64,000 nucleotides of DNA from Pterobdella sp. o SKG-2022 (GCA_964035795.1 OZ038321.1:3516721-3580720); one strand, 5' to 3'. Positions 34,831-48,167 are shown, numbered from the stretch's first letter. The notes: generated by a model from the sequence alone, not told the origin. Numbers and translations are program-made.

Positions 34831-35924
34831 ATTTATTTTTTATTTTTAAAAACTTTAAATTCTATAAAAATAAACCAAATAAAATTATTTCGATAAAAGT
34901 TATATAATTCTAACTTATTTATCTGCGTTTTTGTTTTCTACAATTTGAAGTTTATTTCTTGAAGTTTGGTCTTAATTTTTGGTTTTGGTTTAAAATTTAG
35001 TCGATTTTTAATTAATAAAAGTATTAGGTTTTTATCTTATGTAATGTTCTAAATTTTGAGACCGTTTCGAATAGTTTCGATTAACTAGGTGAATTTTAGA
35101 AAGGTTCAATTGGTTTAAGTTATAAACCACAAATTTTATACTACTTTGACCCATAATTTATTAGATAAAACGTAATTTTCAAAAAATATTGTTTCCAAAA
35201 GTAAAACAAAATTTATTCTGGACGCAAACGTCGCAAAACCGAGCATTAATAAAAAGTGTGTTCAAATTTCCTTGTGAATGCTGTAAATGTAAATGATTTA
35301 AACTTCCGCGGCCCGAAATTCGTTGCTTTTTTTTCAAAACCCTTCTTAAGACAAAAAAATTGGATGTAAACAAAATTTATTGAAAAACTTGATTTTTTTT
35401 TAATTTAAATTTTTTTATGAAAATTCATTTCTAGTCGCAATCATTTTCAAAAATCTCAATTTTATCCAAAACCTCATATAAAAACGCGAGGCTCTAGCGA
35501 TCCGAGACTGCGTAATTTAAACAACTCGTGTAAGAGAGGCAAAGCTTCTGTAAAGCCCATTAACGGAGCCATCAAGCACGTATCGACAAAGTCACGAAAA
35601 AGTATTTGATTGATTGATAATAATAATGGTTTTTCAAAAAAAAATTGAATTAAGTTCAATTATTTGAGTATTAATCTATAATTTTTCAAAATTTTATTGT
35701 TGATAAATAGAATTCTTTATATGTCTAATAAATGATTTTTGTTGTTGTTAGTAAGTAGCTTTCATTGTATATCTACTGAAGGAAGCTTTCTATAGTTTGC
35801 GGTTCAGTCACGCTGTTCAAACTTTCTAGTGGATGGTATCATATATTATCAGGAATTATCAAATTTATATTCACTCATTGATATATTTCTACTTTGTTAT
35901 ATTACAGATAATTACTTTCTTTTA
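34831..35924. other. AT-rich intergenic stretch
   Basis: No recognisable gene. An inverted pair of a 13-bp string (gcggaagtttaaa at about 34759; reverse complement at about 35297) is present. A short non-AT-rich island around 35475-35600 has open frames on both strands that I cannot assign. Confidence 0.4.
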
Positions 35925-35925
35925 C

Positions 35926-35959
<34 letters not shown>

Positions 35960-37215
35960 AATTTTTATAGCGCACAGTTATCAATTCAAGATTGCTTCAA
36001 AGGCGCTCAAGGTTTGTAAAAGATTATGACTGGAGATGTTTATGTTATAAGTGAGTTTTCAAAAGTTCATGAGAGAAGTCGATGAGCGCAAGTTAGAAGG
36101 AAGTGAATTCCACAGACGTGGAGCCTGGTGAGAAAAGAGCGACTAGTAAACAAGCCTGAAGAAACAGGTTGGTGATGCTAGAAACCAGAGTGCAAGAATC
36201 TGAGTGGTTGACGTGTGTGTCTGATTGACAAAAGATTAAAAAGATAAGCAGGTTGTTCAAGCTTGAGAGTGCATGCAATGAACCAAAGTAATTTAAACTT
36301 GCATCTTTGGGAAACAGGTAACCAGTGCAAACGATCAAGATAGTCGCTGAAAGAGCTGAAATAATCAGCTTGAAGAACCGTCTTGGCCTCGTGGTTTTGG
36401 AGGGCTTGAAGTTTGCATAAAAGATAGTTTGGCTGCCCGCAAAGGAAAGAATTACAATAGTCCAATCTGGAAAGAAATAGTGAGATAAAGAGGTAAGAAT
36501 TTGCGTACTTGTTTTATGGCATAGATATGGAAATTGGAAGATTGAATCATTTGAGAAATAAAGTGAGCAAAGTTTAAATTTGAATCTAAGGTGACACCTA
36601 TGATTTTGAGCTTGAAAGATATAGGGAGTGTGGTGCCGTCGAGAGTTACCACAGAAGGGAGATTGTATTTTGCTAAAAGACGAGAGCTGCCAACAAACAT
36701 CACCTCACTCTTAGTAGGGTTTAGTTTCAGTTGGCTCTGGGAAAACCAGGAGTTTAGAGCGGAAAGTCAACTGGATAATTTAAGAAAAGTGGGGCTAGGA
36801 TCTGGGTGAGAGACTCCGGTGAAGAGTGATGTCATCAGCGAACTGGTAAAAAAGCAAGTCGTGCTGTACAATAATGCTACACATGAGTGATGTATAAAGA
36901 GAGAAGAGGATTGGTCCCAGAACGGAGCTCTGCGGCACGCCTGAGTTGAGAAGAAGAGAAATTGTCCATTTTACCGAACTGAGAACGTTGAGAGAGGTAA
37001 GAGCGAAACCAAGAAAGAGCGAGATCAGAAATATTGAAGTGTCTATTCAAAATATCAATTAAGATATTGTGGTCGAGAGTGTCAAAAGTAGCAGAAAGGT
37101 CTAGCGAAACCAAAACGGCCGCATGTCCAGTAGCGCAGATGTTGCGAAGACTGTCAGTGATGCGTAAGAGTGTGGTTTCTATTGAGTGGTGCTTGCGATA
37201 TGCTGATTGGAAAGG
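35925..37215 (-). mobile_element. L2/CR1-type LINE, 5'-truncated
   Basis: Minus-strand RT pieces: YRKHHSIETTLLRITD then LVSLDLSATFDTLDHNILID and LSWFRSYLSQRSQ (37210-36960), LRSGTNPLLSLYI, a C-terminal part with PTKSEVMFVGSSR-like, DYCNSFLCGQPNYLLCKLQA and YLDRLHWLPVSQRCKFKLLW (36465-36178). The active-site part is diverged. The 3' end carries ttgagcgcctttgaagcaat ... gtgcgctataaaaat and an ATT tail, as L2-type elements do. Frameshifts show it is inactive. Confidence 0.88.
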
Positions 37216-38139
37216 ATTAAATTATAAACGCAAGATTTATTTTAAAGAATTATTCTTATACGAGGAATACTGATGTGTTTTATGAGCAACATAAATTCAA
37301 AAAAGGAAAATTTATTTAGAGGCTTAAATTTTTCACTGTTGATTTCAAGGTAATTTATTTTATGAATATCACGTGTAAGTTTTTAATTAAATTAATTCAT
37401 TTAAACTCATTGCTATAAAAAATATTTTCACTTTTTAATATTAAAATTAATTTATTTTCACAGGAAAAAGCCGAAAACCTGTTTTCCAATAGTTAGTTAT
37501 AAAAATGTCTTGCTTGTGCAATTTTTTTGAATAGTGATTTGTTGTACAAAATGAAACTTAAACAAATAATTTTCTCGACTAGATAATATCCTAAAATGAA
37601 AATTGATACATAAAATAAACCTGTTTAAAAATTCTTTTATTTTAGCACAAAGCTTTTCAATTTACTCAGCAATCAGAAGATTGAATAATTGACCACATAA
37701 TTGTCTCAGAGATTGGTTTAACCATTTTATCAAAAATATCCACAAATTATCGCAAATATCGTTTAATAATTGACCATCGAATTCGTTTTATCGAATAAAT
37801 AACTCAAAAATAGAGTAGGTAAAAAGGCAGCGCAATTATGTAGCTATAGCAAAAAGATGGAATACAGAGTGCACAAAGTCAGATTTTCGACAATCATAAT
37901 ATATTTTTAAAAACAACCTATGAGGTTTCAAGAGTTCAAAAGAATTTTATTTGAAATAAAACAAGGGAGTAAATGATCTGATGAATGTAAATTTCAAGCA
38001 GGATCTAAAAGTAACCTTAGAGCAATTCATCTTTCGTCAAATCAGATTAAGATGCCAAACATCCAATTTATGTCCTTGGTGGGCTGGATGGAAATTAACA
38101 TCCACTTATTATTATTATTATTATTATTATTATTGATAT
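37216..38139. other. AT-rich spacer
   Basis: No open frame of interest and no recognised repeat other than a diverged copy of the 17-bp near-palindrome at about 37650. Confidence 0.4.
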
Positions 38140-38480
38140 TATTATTATTCTTATTTTTTTAAAACACAGTATACATACTGGGATTTAAACTACTACCGGA
38201 GTCTTACCAAGACCCTAGGGTAGTAGAGTTCAATGCTATACATTCATTACGGGCCAAAACTCTTCTTAAAATGTGCGCCGTGCCCATAAGCGCTGTTTTC
38301 TGGATTTCATAAATTTTAGGTGATCCAGGAAGCGTCGAGAGTTTGAGACTTAAATCTTTTCCGACTGTTCCCAGCGCGCCCACAACTATTGGAACTACTT
38401 TTGTATTCATATTCCAGCATCTTGATAGCTCTATTTGCAGATCGCGGTATTTGCAAATTTTCTCAGATGTTTTCCGAAAC
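38105..38480 (-). mobile_element. LINE 3' fragment (RT C-terminal domain and tail)
   Basis: Minus strand encodes KICKYRDLQIELSRCWNMNT, then VVPIVVGALGTVGKDLSLKL and IQKTALMGTAHILRRVLA, the conserved C-terminal block of a LINE RT (similar to R2/NeSL- or Rex-like invertebrate elements). A 3' UTR follows (agggtcttggtaagactccg) and ends in an ATT microsatellite tail (38106-38150). Confidence 0.75.
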
Positions 38481-38517
38481 TATGTTGGTGTCTGAGGGTA
38501 CTGAGATATCAACCAGT

Positions 38518-38803
<286 letters not shown>

Positions 38804-39602
38804 TAAAATCCACACCCTTGCCAAAATGACTTGAAAATTATAAGAATATTTTTTTGAAAAATAATTTTTTTTCCAATTTGTATGAGGTTTATGTACTACG
38901 AACTATCTTCATTTGATGAAAACATTTTTCATATAACTTAACAATTATTTCTTACAATGGACAAAATAATGAAAAATTCATATGTTATTGAATGAATAGA
39001 AAGTTTAGAGATACGATATCATTATAACTTCATTTATATAATTTTCCACACAACCATCCATTAAAGAACAGATCCTTTTGATCCCAATATCATCTAATTT
39101 TCCAAAATTTTTCTCACAATAAAAATTATTTTTTTTTGAAAATTTTTTTAGCATCATTTTTCGGGTAATCTTGTGCCTTTTCGAAAAAGATCATTGAATT
39201 TACTATCGCATTATCGGTCCATTCGATAGTGTTAATGACACATTCCACTTTTTTGGCTGCAAAAGTATTGTAAAATAAACTTTTGAAAAATTGCTTTTTT
39301 TTCGCTTAAACTAGTACTCATCATTATTATTATTTTATTTGATAATAAAGAATTTATATCATTTCAAGCTTTTTCAATATAAACTTGCTTTAGTTTTAAT
39401 AAAACGTCGTGATATGTAGATATAATAAAATTCTATTTTAGTTGATATGCAGTTTTAAACTAAATTTGACTTATAAAATTGTACGTTTGTATAGAGCTAG
39501 TTGAAATCGATACATAGTTTAAGTCCACTTTTATATAAATCTTTAAATTTTTCTTTCGTTTTCCTTCAGTTTACTGATCAGGATTAATTTTCTTTTTCAA
39601 TA

Positions 39603-42600
39603 ATGGCGTTGCATATTGTCGAGAATGACATCAAAAACTTGGAATTTCAAACCCTAAAAGTAATTTTTCATGTTCTTAATTGACAATAAAAGCTCTTTCG
39701 AGCATCTTCGTCGTTTTGCATAACTGTGAATTCCAACTTTTGCCACAAATGAAAAAAATTATAATAAAAGACTTTTTGAGAATAATTAATTAGACTTCGA
39801 GTTTATTTATAAACTTTTTTTCAAATTTTATATATTCTACTCAATTGAACGCATTTGGACGTAGAACTCAATCTTTTTTAGCAAAATTTTAATAAAAAAT
39901 TTTTATACCATTGAAAATAAATTTTAATGTACATCATCAATTTTGCAGTTACCTTATGAAATCTTGAATAAGAAATTTCGCCAAACACAAAAAAATGTCG
40001 ACAGAGAGGTGCAATTTTAAACTTTGAACTCATACTAACACTATCCATATCATAAAAACCATTCATTACTTTCATCATTAGTCTACTCCATCTCGTCATA
40101 GTCAATCTTATAGCATTAAACAAATCACCTTTTTCGATATATCATATATAAATCTTCTCTACACCACCAAAAATTAATCACATAAAAACCTGCACCAACA
40201 ACAATATGTATGTATCAACATGTATCAAGAAACAATAAAAGCCTCTGCATAACAATGCACACCATAACTCTAGGATTACACCCAACTCTGCATAATAGTG
40301 CACACCATAACTCTAAGATTACACCCAACTTTGCATAATAGTGCACACCATAACTTTAGGATTACACCCAACCAAAAACACACTACAAAATTAATATTTA
40401 TCACAGGAAGCTAATCCATTTAAAAAAAAAATTCCAAATTCAGGTTATGAAAATGCAAGTGTCAATTAAAGAGCTGGAAAAACTACTGGATACTGACAGT
40501 ACAGAAAAAGTAAAAGGTGATAAAATGGAGGTAGAAAAGAAGGAGGAAAGCATGGAGATAGATATTGAAGAGAACAAGGAAGATTCCAAAAAGGAAATTG
40601 AACAAATTAAACAATCAATGAGAACACATTCAGCAAAAATTGTTGCTTTCAACAAAAAAGTATGGGCAATTATAACTAATTGAATTAATGTTTTTATCTT
40701 TAGTTTTTTATCTTATTGAATAAATAGTAACAATAAATTTTGCTGAATTTTGCTTTTTCAAATTTTTGATTTAAATAGTTTGAATTTAATAAAGTTATAC
40801 TTGATAAAAGTCATTTTAAATTTTTATATTAATTATTTCCAATATATTATTTTTTCATTATTATTCAAGAAGAAGATCATTAAAATTTTAACGTACTTGA
40901 CAATGTTACTTTGTTAACGAAAAGCTTTGTACTTAATAAAATTACCTTTAGTGTTCATATAATTTGCAGTAAGATCATTATCATTGTTTAATATTATTAT
41001 TCTAATCAATTCATATAATTCATTTTTATAGTTGAAGCCACTTTAACAATCAACTTACTTACTAAAGTCATATAATTTCCTTTGATTCACAGCTGATAAC
41101 ATCAGTTAAAGATGAAAAGACATCAGCCGAATCCATTAAAACTCGTCTTCAGCATCTAGATAGCTGTTGTCAGCAGCTTAAGCAGCCGGAAGTAGCTGAG
41201 ACTGCTTTGAACACCTGGAAAAAGAAGCAACTCGATAAAATGCTTGTTGATTACTTTTTAAGGTAGTTTTTTATTTATTAGAGTAAAAATTTTCAAATCA
41301 GAGATACACTACAGTCAATAACCCCCTCACACACACACACACACTGTTTCTGCATTTATCCACCATGGGGTGGGTGCAAGTGATTGAAGGAACATTTTTT
41401 TTGATTATTTTTGATACCTTAACGCTTGAAACTATGTCCGCAATACTGACGCTGCATGCACACACACACACCTACACAAACACACAGATCAGGGTATTAT
41501 GACACAGCCCTCAAGCTTTCAAAGAGTTCAGGTCTCGAGGAGCTATCTAATATGGCTGCCTTCTCCACTTTCAGGGAAATTGAGGCTGGTTTCATTATTA
41601 TGAAAATAATTATATTTTTTTTTGCATTATTATCATTATAATTATTTTTTTTATTATTGTTATTTAATTTTTTATTCTTTTTACAAAAAAAACTATAGAG
41701 AGATTATACATCATATTAAACATCTGTGGTCATAATTTTGTTTATTATTTTATTTTATTTATTTTTTTTTTTTTTCAACACAATTCTTTTATTGCTATAA
41801 ACAACTACATGAAATTCAAATAGTTGAAATGGAAGGAACAAGCTGAAAACGAATACCAAAACTAATTAAAACAACTTATAAGAATAAAAGAAAATGGCTT
41901 AAATAGGAACAAATCAAATTAATAAAACATGCCTTTCAAGGGTATAATGATATACCGTAAATGAAATTGCATTAAAAAAAAACAAAACAAAGAATTCAAA
42001 TCGAATGAAATAAAAAATAAGGTAATAACAGACTAGATTTATAACTTGGAGCTGTTTAGAATATATTTTTTTAAAAAGGATTTTGAATAGTTTTAATGAT
42101 CTTATGGATTTAAGATTATCTGGTAAATGATTCCAGCATTTAGCACTTTTTACTCTTGAAGATAATTTCTTTTTATTAGTTCTATATTTTTCTATAACTA
42201 AATTGTTATTATTTCTTATATTGTAGTTATAGGTTTTAGTGTTAAAGAAATTAGAAAAAGAGTCAGGAAAAAGATTATTTATATGTTTAAAACTAAATAT
42301 TAAGGTGTGTAATATATTTATGTTATTTATATTCAATATTTCTAAATCTTTATAATTAATATATTTATCAAATGGATAATTAAAGATAGTTCTGATTGTT
42401 AAGTTTTGTAGTGTTTGAATTTTTTTTATATTAGATTTATAATTACATGCCCAAACAGTGTTACAATAATTAATATGTGGGTGAAAATGAGAGAAATACA
42501 AGTTTAAGAGAGTTTTAGTATTTAGTTTATAAGTCTTTTTTAAGAAATATATTTTACTCTTTATTTTATATAGTTTATTCACTAGATAGTCAGTATGATG

Positions 42601-45600
42601 TCTAAAACTTAAATTATTATCGAATATTATATCCAAGTATTTAAAAGTGATTTGGTAAGTAATAGGATTGTTATCTAATACAAAATTCAAATTATTTATA
42701 TTGAAATTAGTATCAATGTTTTTGAAAACAGTATAAGTTTTATTTGTATTAACATAAGATAATTACTTTTAAACCAATTATTAATACTATCTGATTCATT
42801 ATTAATAGCATTATTTATTTCTTCATAATTATCATTAGTAATAGGGAAAGAAATAAGAATATCATCAGCATAAATGAGTGTATCATATTTATTATTGTTG
42901 ATAGGAAAATCATTAATAAATAAGATAAATAGTGAAGGACCTAATATTGAACCTTGGGGAACTCCTCTAGATTTAATCAAAGGTTTGCATTGTACCCCAT
43001 TTAAATCAACCACTTGATTTCTGTTTTCTATATAAGATTCTATCCACTCAATTAATAATAATGAAAAATTAAGTCTATGAAGTTTTTCAAATAATAGATC
43101 AAAATTTATGCAATCAAAAGCCTTAGACAAATCAAAAAAAATACTGATATAAAAATTTTTTAATTCCAATTTTTTTAAAATATTATATTTAAACACATCT
43201 AAGCATAAGTTTGTTGATTTATTCTTGAGAAATCTATATTGGTTGTTGTTAATTAGTTTATTTTTATCTAAAAAATTATAAATTCGATTATGGGCAAGTT
43301 TTTCTATTATTTTTGAAAATACAGGAGTTATTGTAATTGGTCTATAATTGTTTAAGTCTTGCTTATTACTTTTATTTCATTATCATTATTAATGGTCTTG
43401 GGCATGACGTTAAACTGCACCAAAGACAGCGTCTCCAATTTGAGACTGCTTTCCTGTTATAACCTGGATAACAGTAGACTTCCGTAACAGGTATTGACAA
43501 ACTGATATCCTGGTATCGTTGTCATTTGGCTTGGCGGATAATCATTCTTTATTGACAATGGCAAGGCAAACTGCCCAAGTGTGGGAACGGCGGTTCTTGA
43601 AATCCGATAGTTTCAAGTTGGACGTTAGCTTGGGCTGGCAGTTCTATGAAAACTTTGTCCCAACTAAAAATGGCTTTCATTAGCCGACTGCTGTATACCC
43701 CAGCTACAGCAGTATAATCTAATATGGATATTATTATTATTATATTTTTTATTATTGTTATCATTTTTATCATCGTCATCATTCTGTTAATTAAAGGACG
43801 CTCTAGACAGAAGAGACATATCAAAATGCTTGGCATGGTGCCTTGACAACAAGTCTAAACTGAGGAAAATCAAGGTCCGTTATTTCCTCTGTAGTTTTTA
43901 GTTGTTTGTTACCATTTCTTAGTGTTTTTGAGATTATATGAAAGAAAAAACACTAATTCTGTATTGTAACAATGTTTTGTCATACGACCATCTTAAAATA
44001 TTATTTGCTTTTAAAATTATCTATAATTTAGTCCTATATTAACTTTTTTCGTTTTATATTTATGTCTTCCTTCATGTTATATGCTTGCGGATAAAATTAA
44101 TACATTGTCTATCTATCTTCATTCATTTATCCACTTTTCTATCTAGTCGACTCTGGAGATGAGTCTGAGGCAGCAGGAATTTGTGGAGATGGTAAAGGAA
44201 GGCAGGAAGATGGAGGCTGTTATGTTAGCTTGTTATTATTATTATTTTTTTTTTTTTTCAGTTTTTATTCTTCAAAAAATGAAGATTTCAAAAATACTTT
44301 ATTTTAAGTATAAAGTATCTTTGAAATCTTCATTTTTTGAAGAATAAAAACTGAATTTTAAAATACAAGATACTTACGATGTCTCTAAAAGAATATATTA
44401 TTATTATTATTCACTTTTTATGGTCATTAATGTTCTTATTTTGGTCATTATTATCAATGTTTTTTTGAAGCAATCATATTGTTAGTGATGTATTTACTGT
44501 TATATCTATCTTTCTATCTATTTGCAGTCTCATTTACATTATTTATCTGCTTATTATCTATTTATTTGTTGTTTCATCTACTCATATATCTACCCATTAT
44601 CCATCTATCTATTCATCCCCACCTCCCCATCCACCATCTCATAGGTATGCTCGCAAGCACTTCACCACGATGGATGACCCCCAATATAAGGATATCCAGA
44701 AATGTATGGGACTTCTTATCTTTTCTGCAGATTCTACTCTGTCCCCTTATGCTGTATGATATCGTTTGAGGGTTGATGATGGGTATTGTCTTATATTATC
44801 AAGAAAATCATTTGTTAGGTTTGTTTAATTTTGATATGGAGAAGGTTTTATTTCACATTATGAAGAGAATTATCTGTATGATATTGTTTAATCAGTTAGG
44901 GGGTTGCTGTTCTAGTTTGCTTAACATCGGTGTGTTTATCATCTTAACTAACTGGGGGTAGAGACTTTCAACATCACAATTATAACAAAATTTTTTTAAA
45001 GTGATTACCAAGCATTGACCGTCTGCATAGCTCACCGGTAGAGCATTAGATTAATTATCTAAAGTTACCGGGTTCAATCCCGCGTGGGCCGACAATTAGC
45101 ATCTGTTCCACAGTGTGTTTTCGCTACATTTAATTTTTAGCAAACGCTTTGATCTATAAGGAAAAGCTTTATAAATACCGCATTACTTTACATTAAGTCG
45201 ACTCGGAAGACACAGTTATAGCACAAACTCATGTTTGAGGCAGTTTTATGGTTGATAATTTTATAGTTGTGTACATGAAGATGCTAAATGAGAGTGATGG
45301 GTGGCCATAAAGTGTTTTTTATATATTATTAAATAAATAGCTATTCATCATTATACATTAAAACCACAATCAAATATAATTAGTTCATCTTTAGTTTCAA
45401 GTTTTAATATTTATTGAAAAATTTTATATTTTATTGAAAATATCTAAAAAGTGTTACTTGGTTTTAAGATTATAAGAGTTCAAAAAAAGTTGCAAAGTTT
45501 CAAAAAGTGGTTGCAAAATTTTCTTAAATATTTACGACGGTTTAAAAAATGGTTGCAACCAATTAAAAAGTCATCATAAAGCCATTATACAATTGAAACC

Positions 45601-47076
45601 ACACTTTGGTTGAATATGATTTTTTTTTTAAATTTTTTCAAATTCTAATTTTTGTGTCATAGTTTTTCAATTAACTGATTTTATTTTCATGTAAATTATT
45701 TCCCAAATAACTTAATGGACCCCAAAGTTTCATCATCGTGACGTAGTAGCTTTACCTCGTCTAAACGACCAAATCACCACAACAGCACCTACTGAAGGAA
45801 GAACGGTGGGACAACCTGAAGCGCCTTTTCCGCAAGGAGAGTTACCGCATGAACCAGCTCAATGAGGCACCTTTGTTATCCCTCATCATGCAGATCGGGT
45901 TGTCTTCCCTCAAAACGCCGTTAGCTTTTTTTCAGTGTTATCCACAGTTTTCATCGTAAATTTATGGGAAAAAATTAGTACATTTATTGAGCAAGAAATA
46001 GCTATAATTTTCGATAAGTTTAGCCTTATCATAAAACATTAGCGAAAAAAAGTTATTTAGTAACTATGGCTATAAAAGCAGTTTAAACAAAGACTATAGG
46101 TAATATTTTCAGTGTTCAATCTTATGTAGATTAGATGAAAGATGTTGAAAGAGTAATAATAATAATAATAATTTTAAAGATAGTTTTAATTATATTTAAT
46201 TTTCTATTCAATGTTGTTCTGATTTTCATTCACTCAAAATATCAGAACATCTTTCACCATGAGATCCTCCACCACTTAAAACCACTTCCCAAAAACTTTT
46301 TCAGTTTTACCCAAATTATCATAACTTTTTCACCATAAAATCTTACATCACTCAAATCAATCCCATAAAAACCTGCAGAGTCTGCTTTGCTTCTGAGAAA
46401 AAAGGCGCCGTCGTGCCTAAATCCCGTAAAACCAACTGTCCAGTCTGCACCCCAGTCTTTAAAACCCTCGCATCCAAGTTGCCTTACGCGCTATTCTCGC
46501 ACAGCAGACTGATATGCTACGGCTCCGGGGAGGCGATGAATGAACACAACCTGCCTCTTATGTTACCTAATGGATACGCTTATGGAAGCAATGTTGGTGG
46601 GGTATTGGGTTGGGGTTGTGTTGTGGTGTTGTGGTGTTGGTGGTGTGGTGATGTTGTTGCTTTGAGGATTTTGTGGTGTGCGTTGGTATTTCGGTGTTGT
46701 GGTGTACTTGTTGTGTGAGGGTGAGTTGGTGTGGTTTTTTTGTTGTTGGTGTGAAGTTGAGTGTTGGGAGGTAGTATTTTAGTTTGTTGAATTTGTGTGT
46801 GGTGTTTTTTTGTGATAAGGTGCGTTGTGTTGGTTTGATGTTGTGGTGTGGTGTGGTGTAATATGTAGGTTTGGTGGGATGTTATGGTGAAATGGTGGTG
46901 ATGCGTAGTAGGTGTGAAGTGTGGTGGTAAGGTGCGGTAGGGGTGTGATAAACTATTAAACTACCCAACCACAGTACTTAACTGCGATGGCTGAGAAAAA
47001 TGACGGACAAGTAACGTGTCCAAGAACAAATGAGACTTTTGCTCTGAAAGACTCTCTCAAAGTGTTCATTATGTGA
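39603..47076 (+). CDS. MAEA: MAEA/GID9, RING-like subunit of the CTLH (GID) E3 ubiquitin ligase
   Basis: Eleven exons, all phase-consistent: 39603-39659, 39949-40008, 40444-40659, 41093-41262, 41488-41584, 43797-43874, 44147-44223, 44645-44753, 45786-45919, 46379-46592, 46975-47076. Total 1314 nt, 437 residues. N-terminus MALHIVENDIKNLEFQTLK|LPYEILNKKFRQTQKNVDRE is MAEA-like. LisH at about 178-210 (LDKMLVDYFLRSGYYDTALK), CTLH next (DRRDISKCLAWCLDNKSKLR; MSLRQQEFVEMVKEGRKMEA), then YARKHF, the CRA region, and a degenerate RING (NCPVCTPVF...MNEHNLPLMLPNGYAYGSN, QVTCPRTNETF) ending VFIM. MAEA pairs with RMND5 to form the catalytic module and is nuclear/cytoplasmic. Odd points: intron 5 fits GC-AG (GAG|GCTGGT) and an acidic Glu/Lys-rich insert lies in exon 3, making it longer than the ~396-residue human protein. 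Confidence 0.96.
41762..43370 (-). mobile_element. AT-rich non-LTR retrotransposon, 5'-truncated, nearly intact RT
   Basis: Minus strand: QDLNNYRPITITPVFSKIIE (RT start), then FDLSKAFDCINFDLL, SRGVPQGSILGPSLFILFIND, LIYADDILISFP (catalytic YADD), then, after one frameshift near 42700, a thumb/C-terminal part (FKYLDIIFDNNLSFRHH; CWNHLPDNLKSI). Plus-strand T-run at 41762-41777 is its poly(A) tail. Endonuclease and 5' end are missing. It lies in MAEA intron 5. Strong A/T-ending codon use distinguishes it from the other LINE families here. Confidence 0.92.
43401..43735 (-). repeat. ~340-bp dispersed non-autonomous repeat, copy B
   Basis: Reverse complement of the repeat at 13850-14222, recognisable along its whole length: aaactgcaccaaagacagcg, gttataacctggataacagt, attgacaatggcaaggcaaa, ttagcttgggctggcagttc, ctacagcagtataatctaat. 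It abuts the LINE at 41762-43370 and lies about 60 bp before MAEA exon 6. Confidence 0.8.
44259..44353. repeat. Long near-perfect hairpin in MAEA intron 7
   Basis: Arm 44259-44301 (cagtttttattcttcaaaaa...) and arm 44311-44353 (...ttttttgaagaataaaaactg) are almost perfect reverse complements with a ~9-nt loop. It begins about 36 bp after the donor of MAEA exon 7. Either a tiny foldback element or a de novo inversion duplication. Confidence 0.85.
45021..45185 (+). mobile_element. tRNA-derived SINE, best-preserved copy
   Basis: tRNA-like head from 45021: gtctgcatagctcaccggta (A box), anticodon stem ttaga/tctaa around loop ttaatta (anticodon AAT, isoleucine-like), B box GGTTCAATCCC, gtgggccga. 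Body ctgttccacagtgtgttttc, tail aaaagctttataaataccgc. T-stem mismatches argue against a functional tRNA. Located in MAEA intron 8. Confidence 0.82.
45977..46052 (+). repeat. MITE half-copy
   Basis: acatttattgag...tagctataattttcgataag...tagccttatcataaaacatt...gcgaaaaaaa matches one arm and the loop of the palindromic element at 1603-1752. MAEA intron 9. Confidence 0.75.
46600..46950 (+). repeat. GT-rich, C-depleted tract in last MAEA intron
   Basis: About 350 bp on the coding strand made almost only of G and T (ggtgttgtggtgttggtggt and similar), immediately after the donor of exon 10 (AAT|GTTGGT). Not a simple-period repeat. Confidence 0.8.
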
Positions 47077-47321
47077 AATGCATGTATACATTATTTCAAA
47101 TGTCTCAGTCATTATATTTTTTCTTGGTTTTTTTCATTATGCTTTGTATATAATGAAGTGTGAAAGTAGTTTATTTTATAGTTTTGCGGTTTTTTTGGAG
47201 TATTTGAGTTTTATTTTGAATATTGTTTATAAAATTACTATAAATTATACCTGCTTAAAATTTTTATTGTTGAATAACAGAATAAAACAATAGATGAAGT
47301 TTGAGTGTGTCTTTATGTTAT

Positions 47322-47377
47322 TTAGTCCATATAGAGTAGCGCCGTGTGAAACCAATCAATTCGAACCCCAGCTACTG
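47322..47377 (-). repeat. Short dispersed repeat with CCCC/GGGG core, copy 3
   Basis: Minus strand reads ccagtagctggggttcgaat, tgattggtttcacacggcgc, tactctatatggac; aligned in order with 3460-3545 and 17595-17675. Confidence 0.55.
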
Positions 47378-47393
47378 GTGATCAAATGGTCAA

Positions 47394-47804
<411 letters not shown>

Positions 47805-48167
47805 TTGTAAAATGTTAGTTTTTTTTCATGTATCAGAATGTTCAAATTTTTACGGATTGTACAAAAAGCTTTGTTTGTTGATAACTGCCAGTTTTTTTCC
47901 ATAAGACTTCTTTAATGTATCAGAATGTTTAGATATTTACGAATTTTAAAAAAGTCGATCCAAGTGTATGCAAATCAATTTTCTTAAATATAGTGTTCTT
48001 TGAAGTAAAATAGATATTTTTTTTTCAAATACCAAAAAAAAATAGTTTTATTCAGATACAAATGTAAAAAAATGATTTTTCAGTACTTTCACAATTTTTT
48101 TGAATTTCTATCATTGGTTTATTAACTCGCACCTAAAGCTATTCAATATTTTTAGCACAAGCGTGAA
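47805..48167. other. AT-rich spacer downstream of MAEA
   Basis: No gene seen. Contains a copy of the ACAAAAAGCTTTGT variant of the near-palindromic motif at about 47860. Confidence 0.4.

Noticed and set aside
35474..35659. Short open frames on both strands in a slightly less AT-rich island
   Set aside because: No family recognised and no consistent splice sites; insufficient evidence for an exon.
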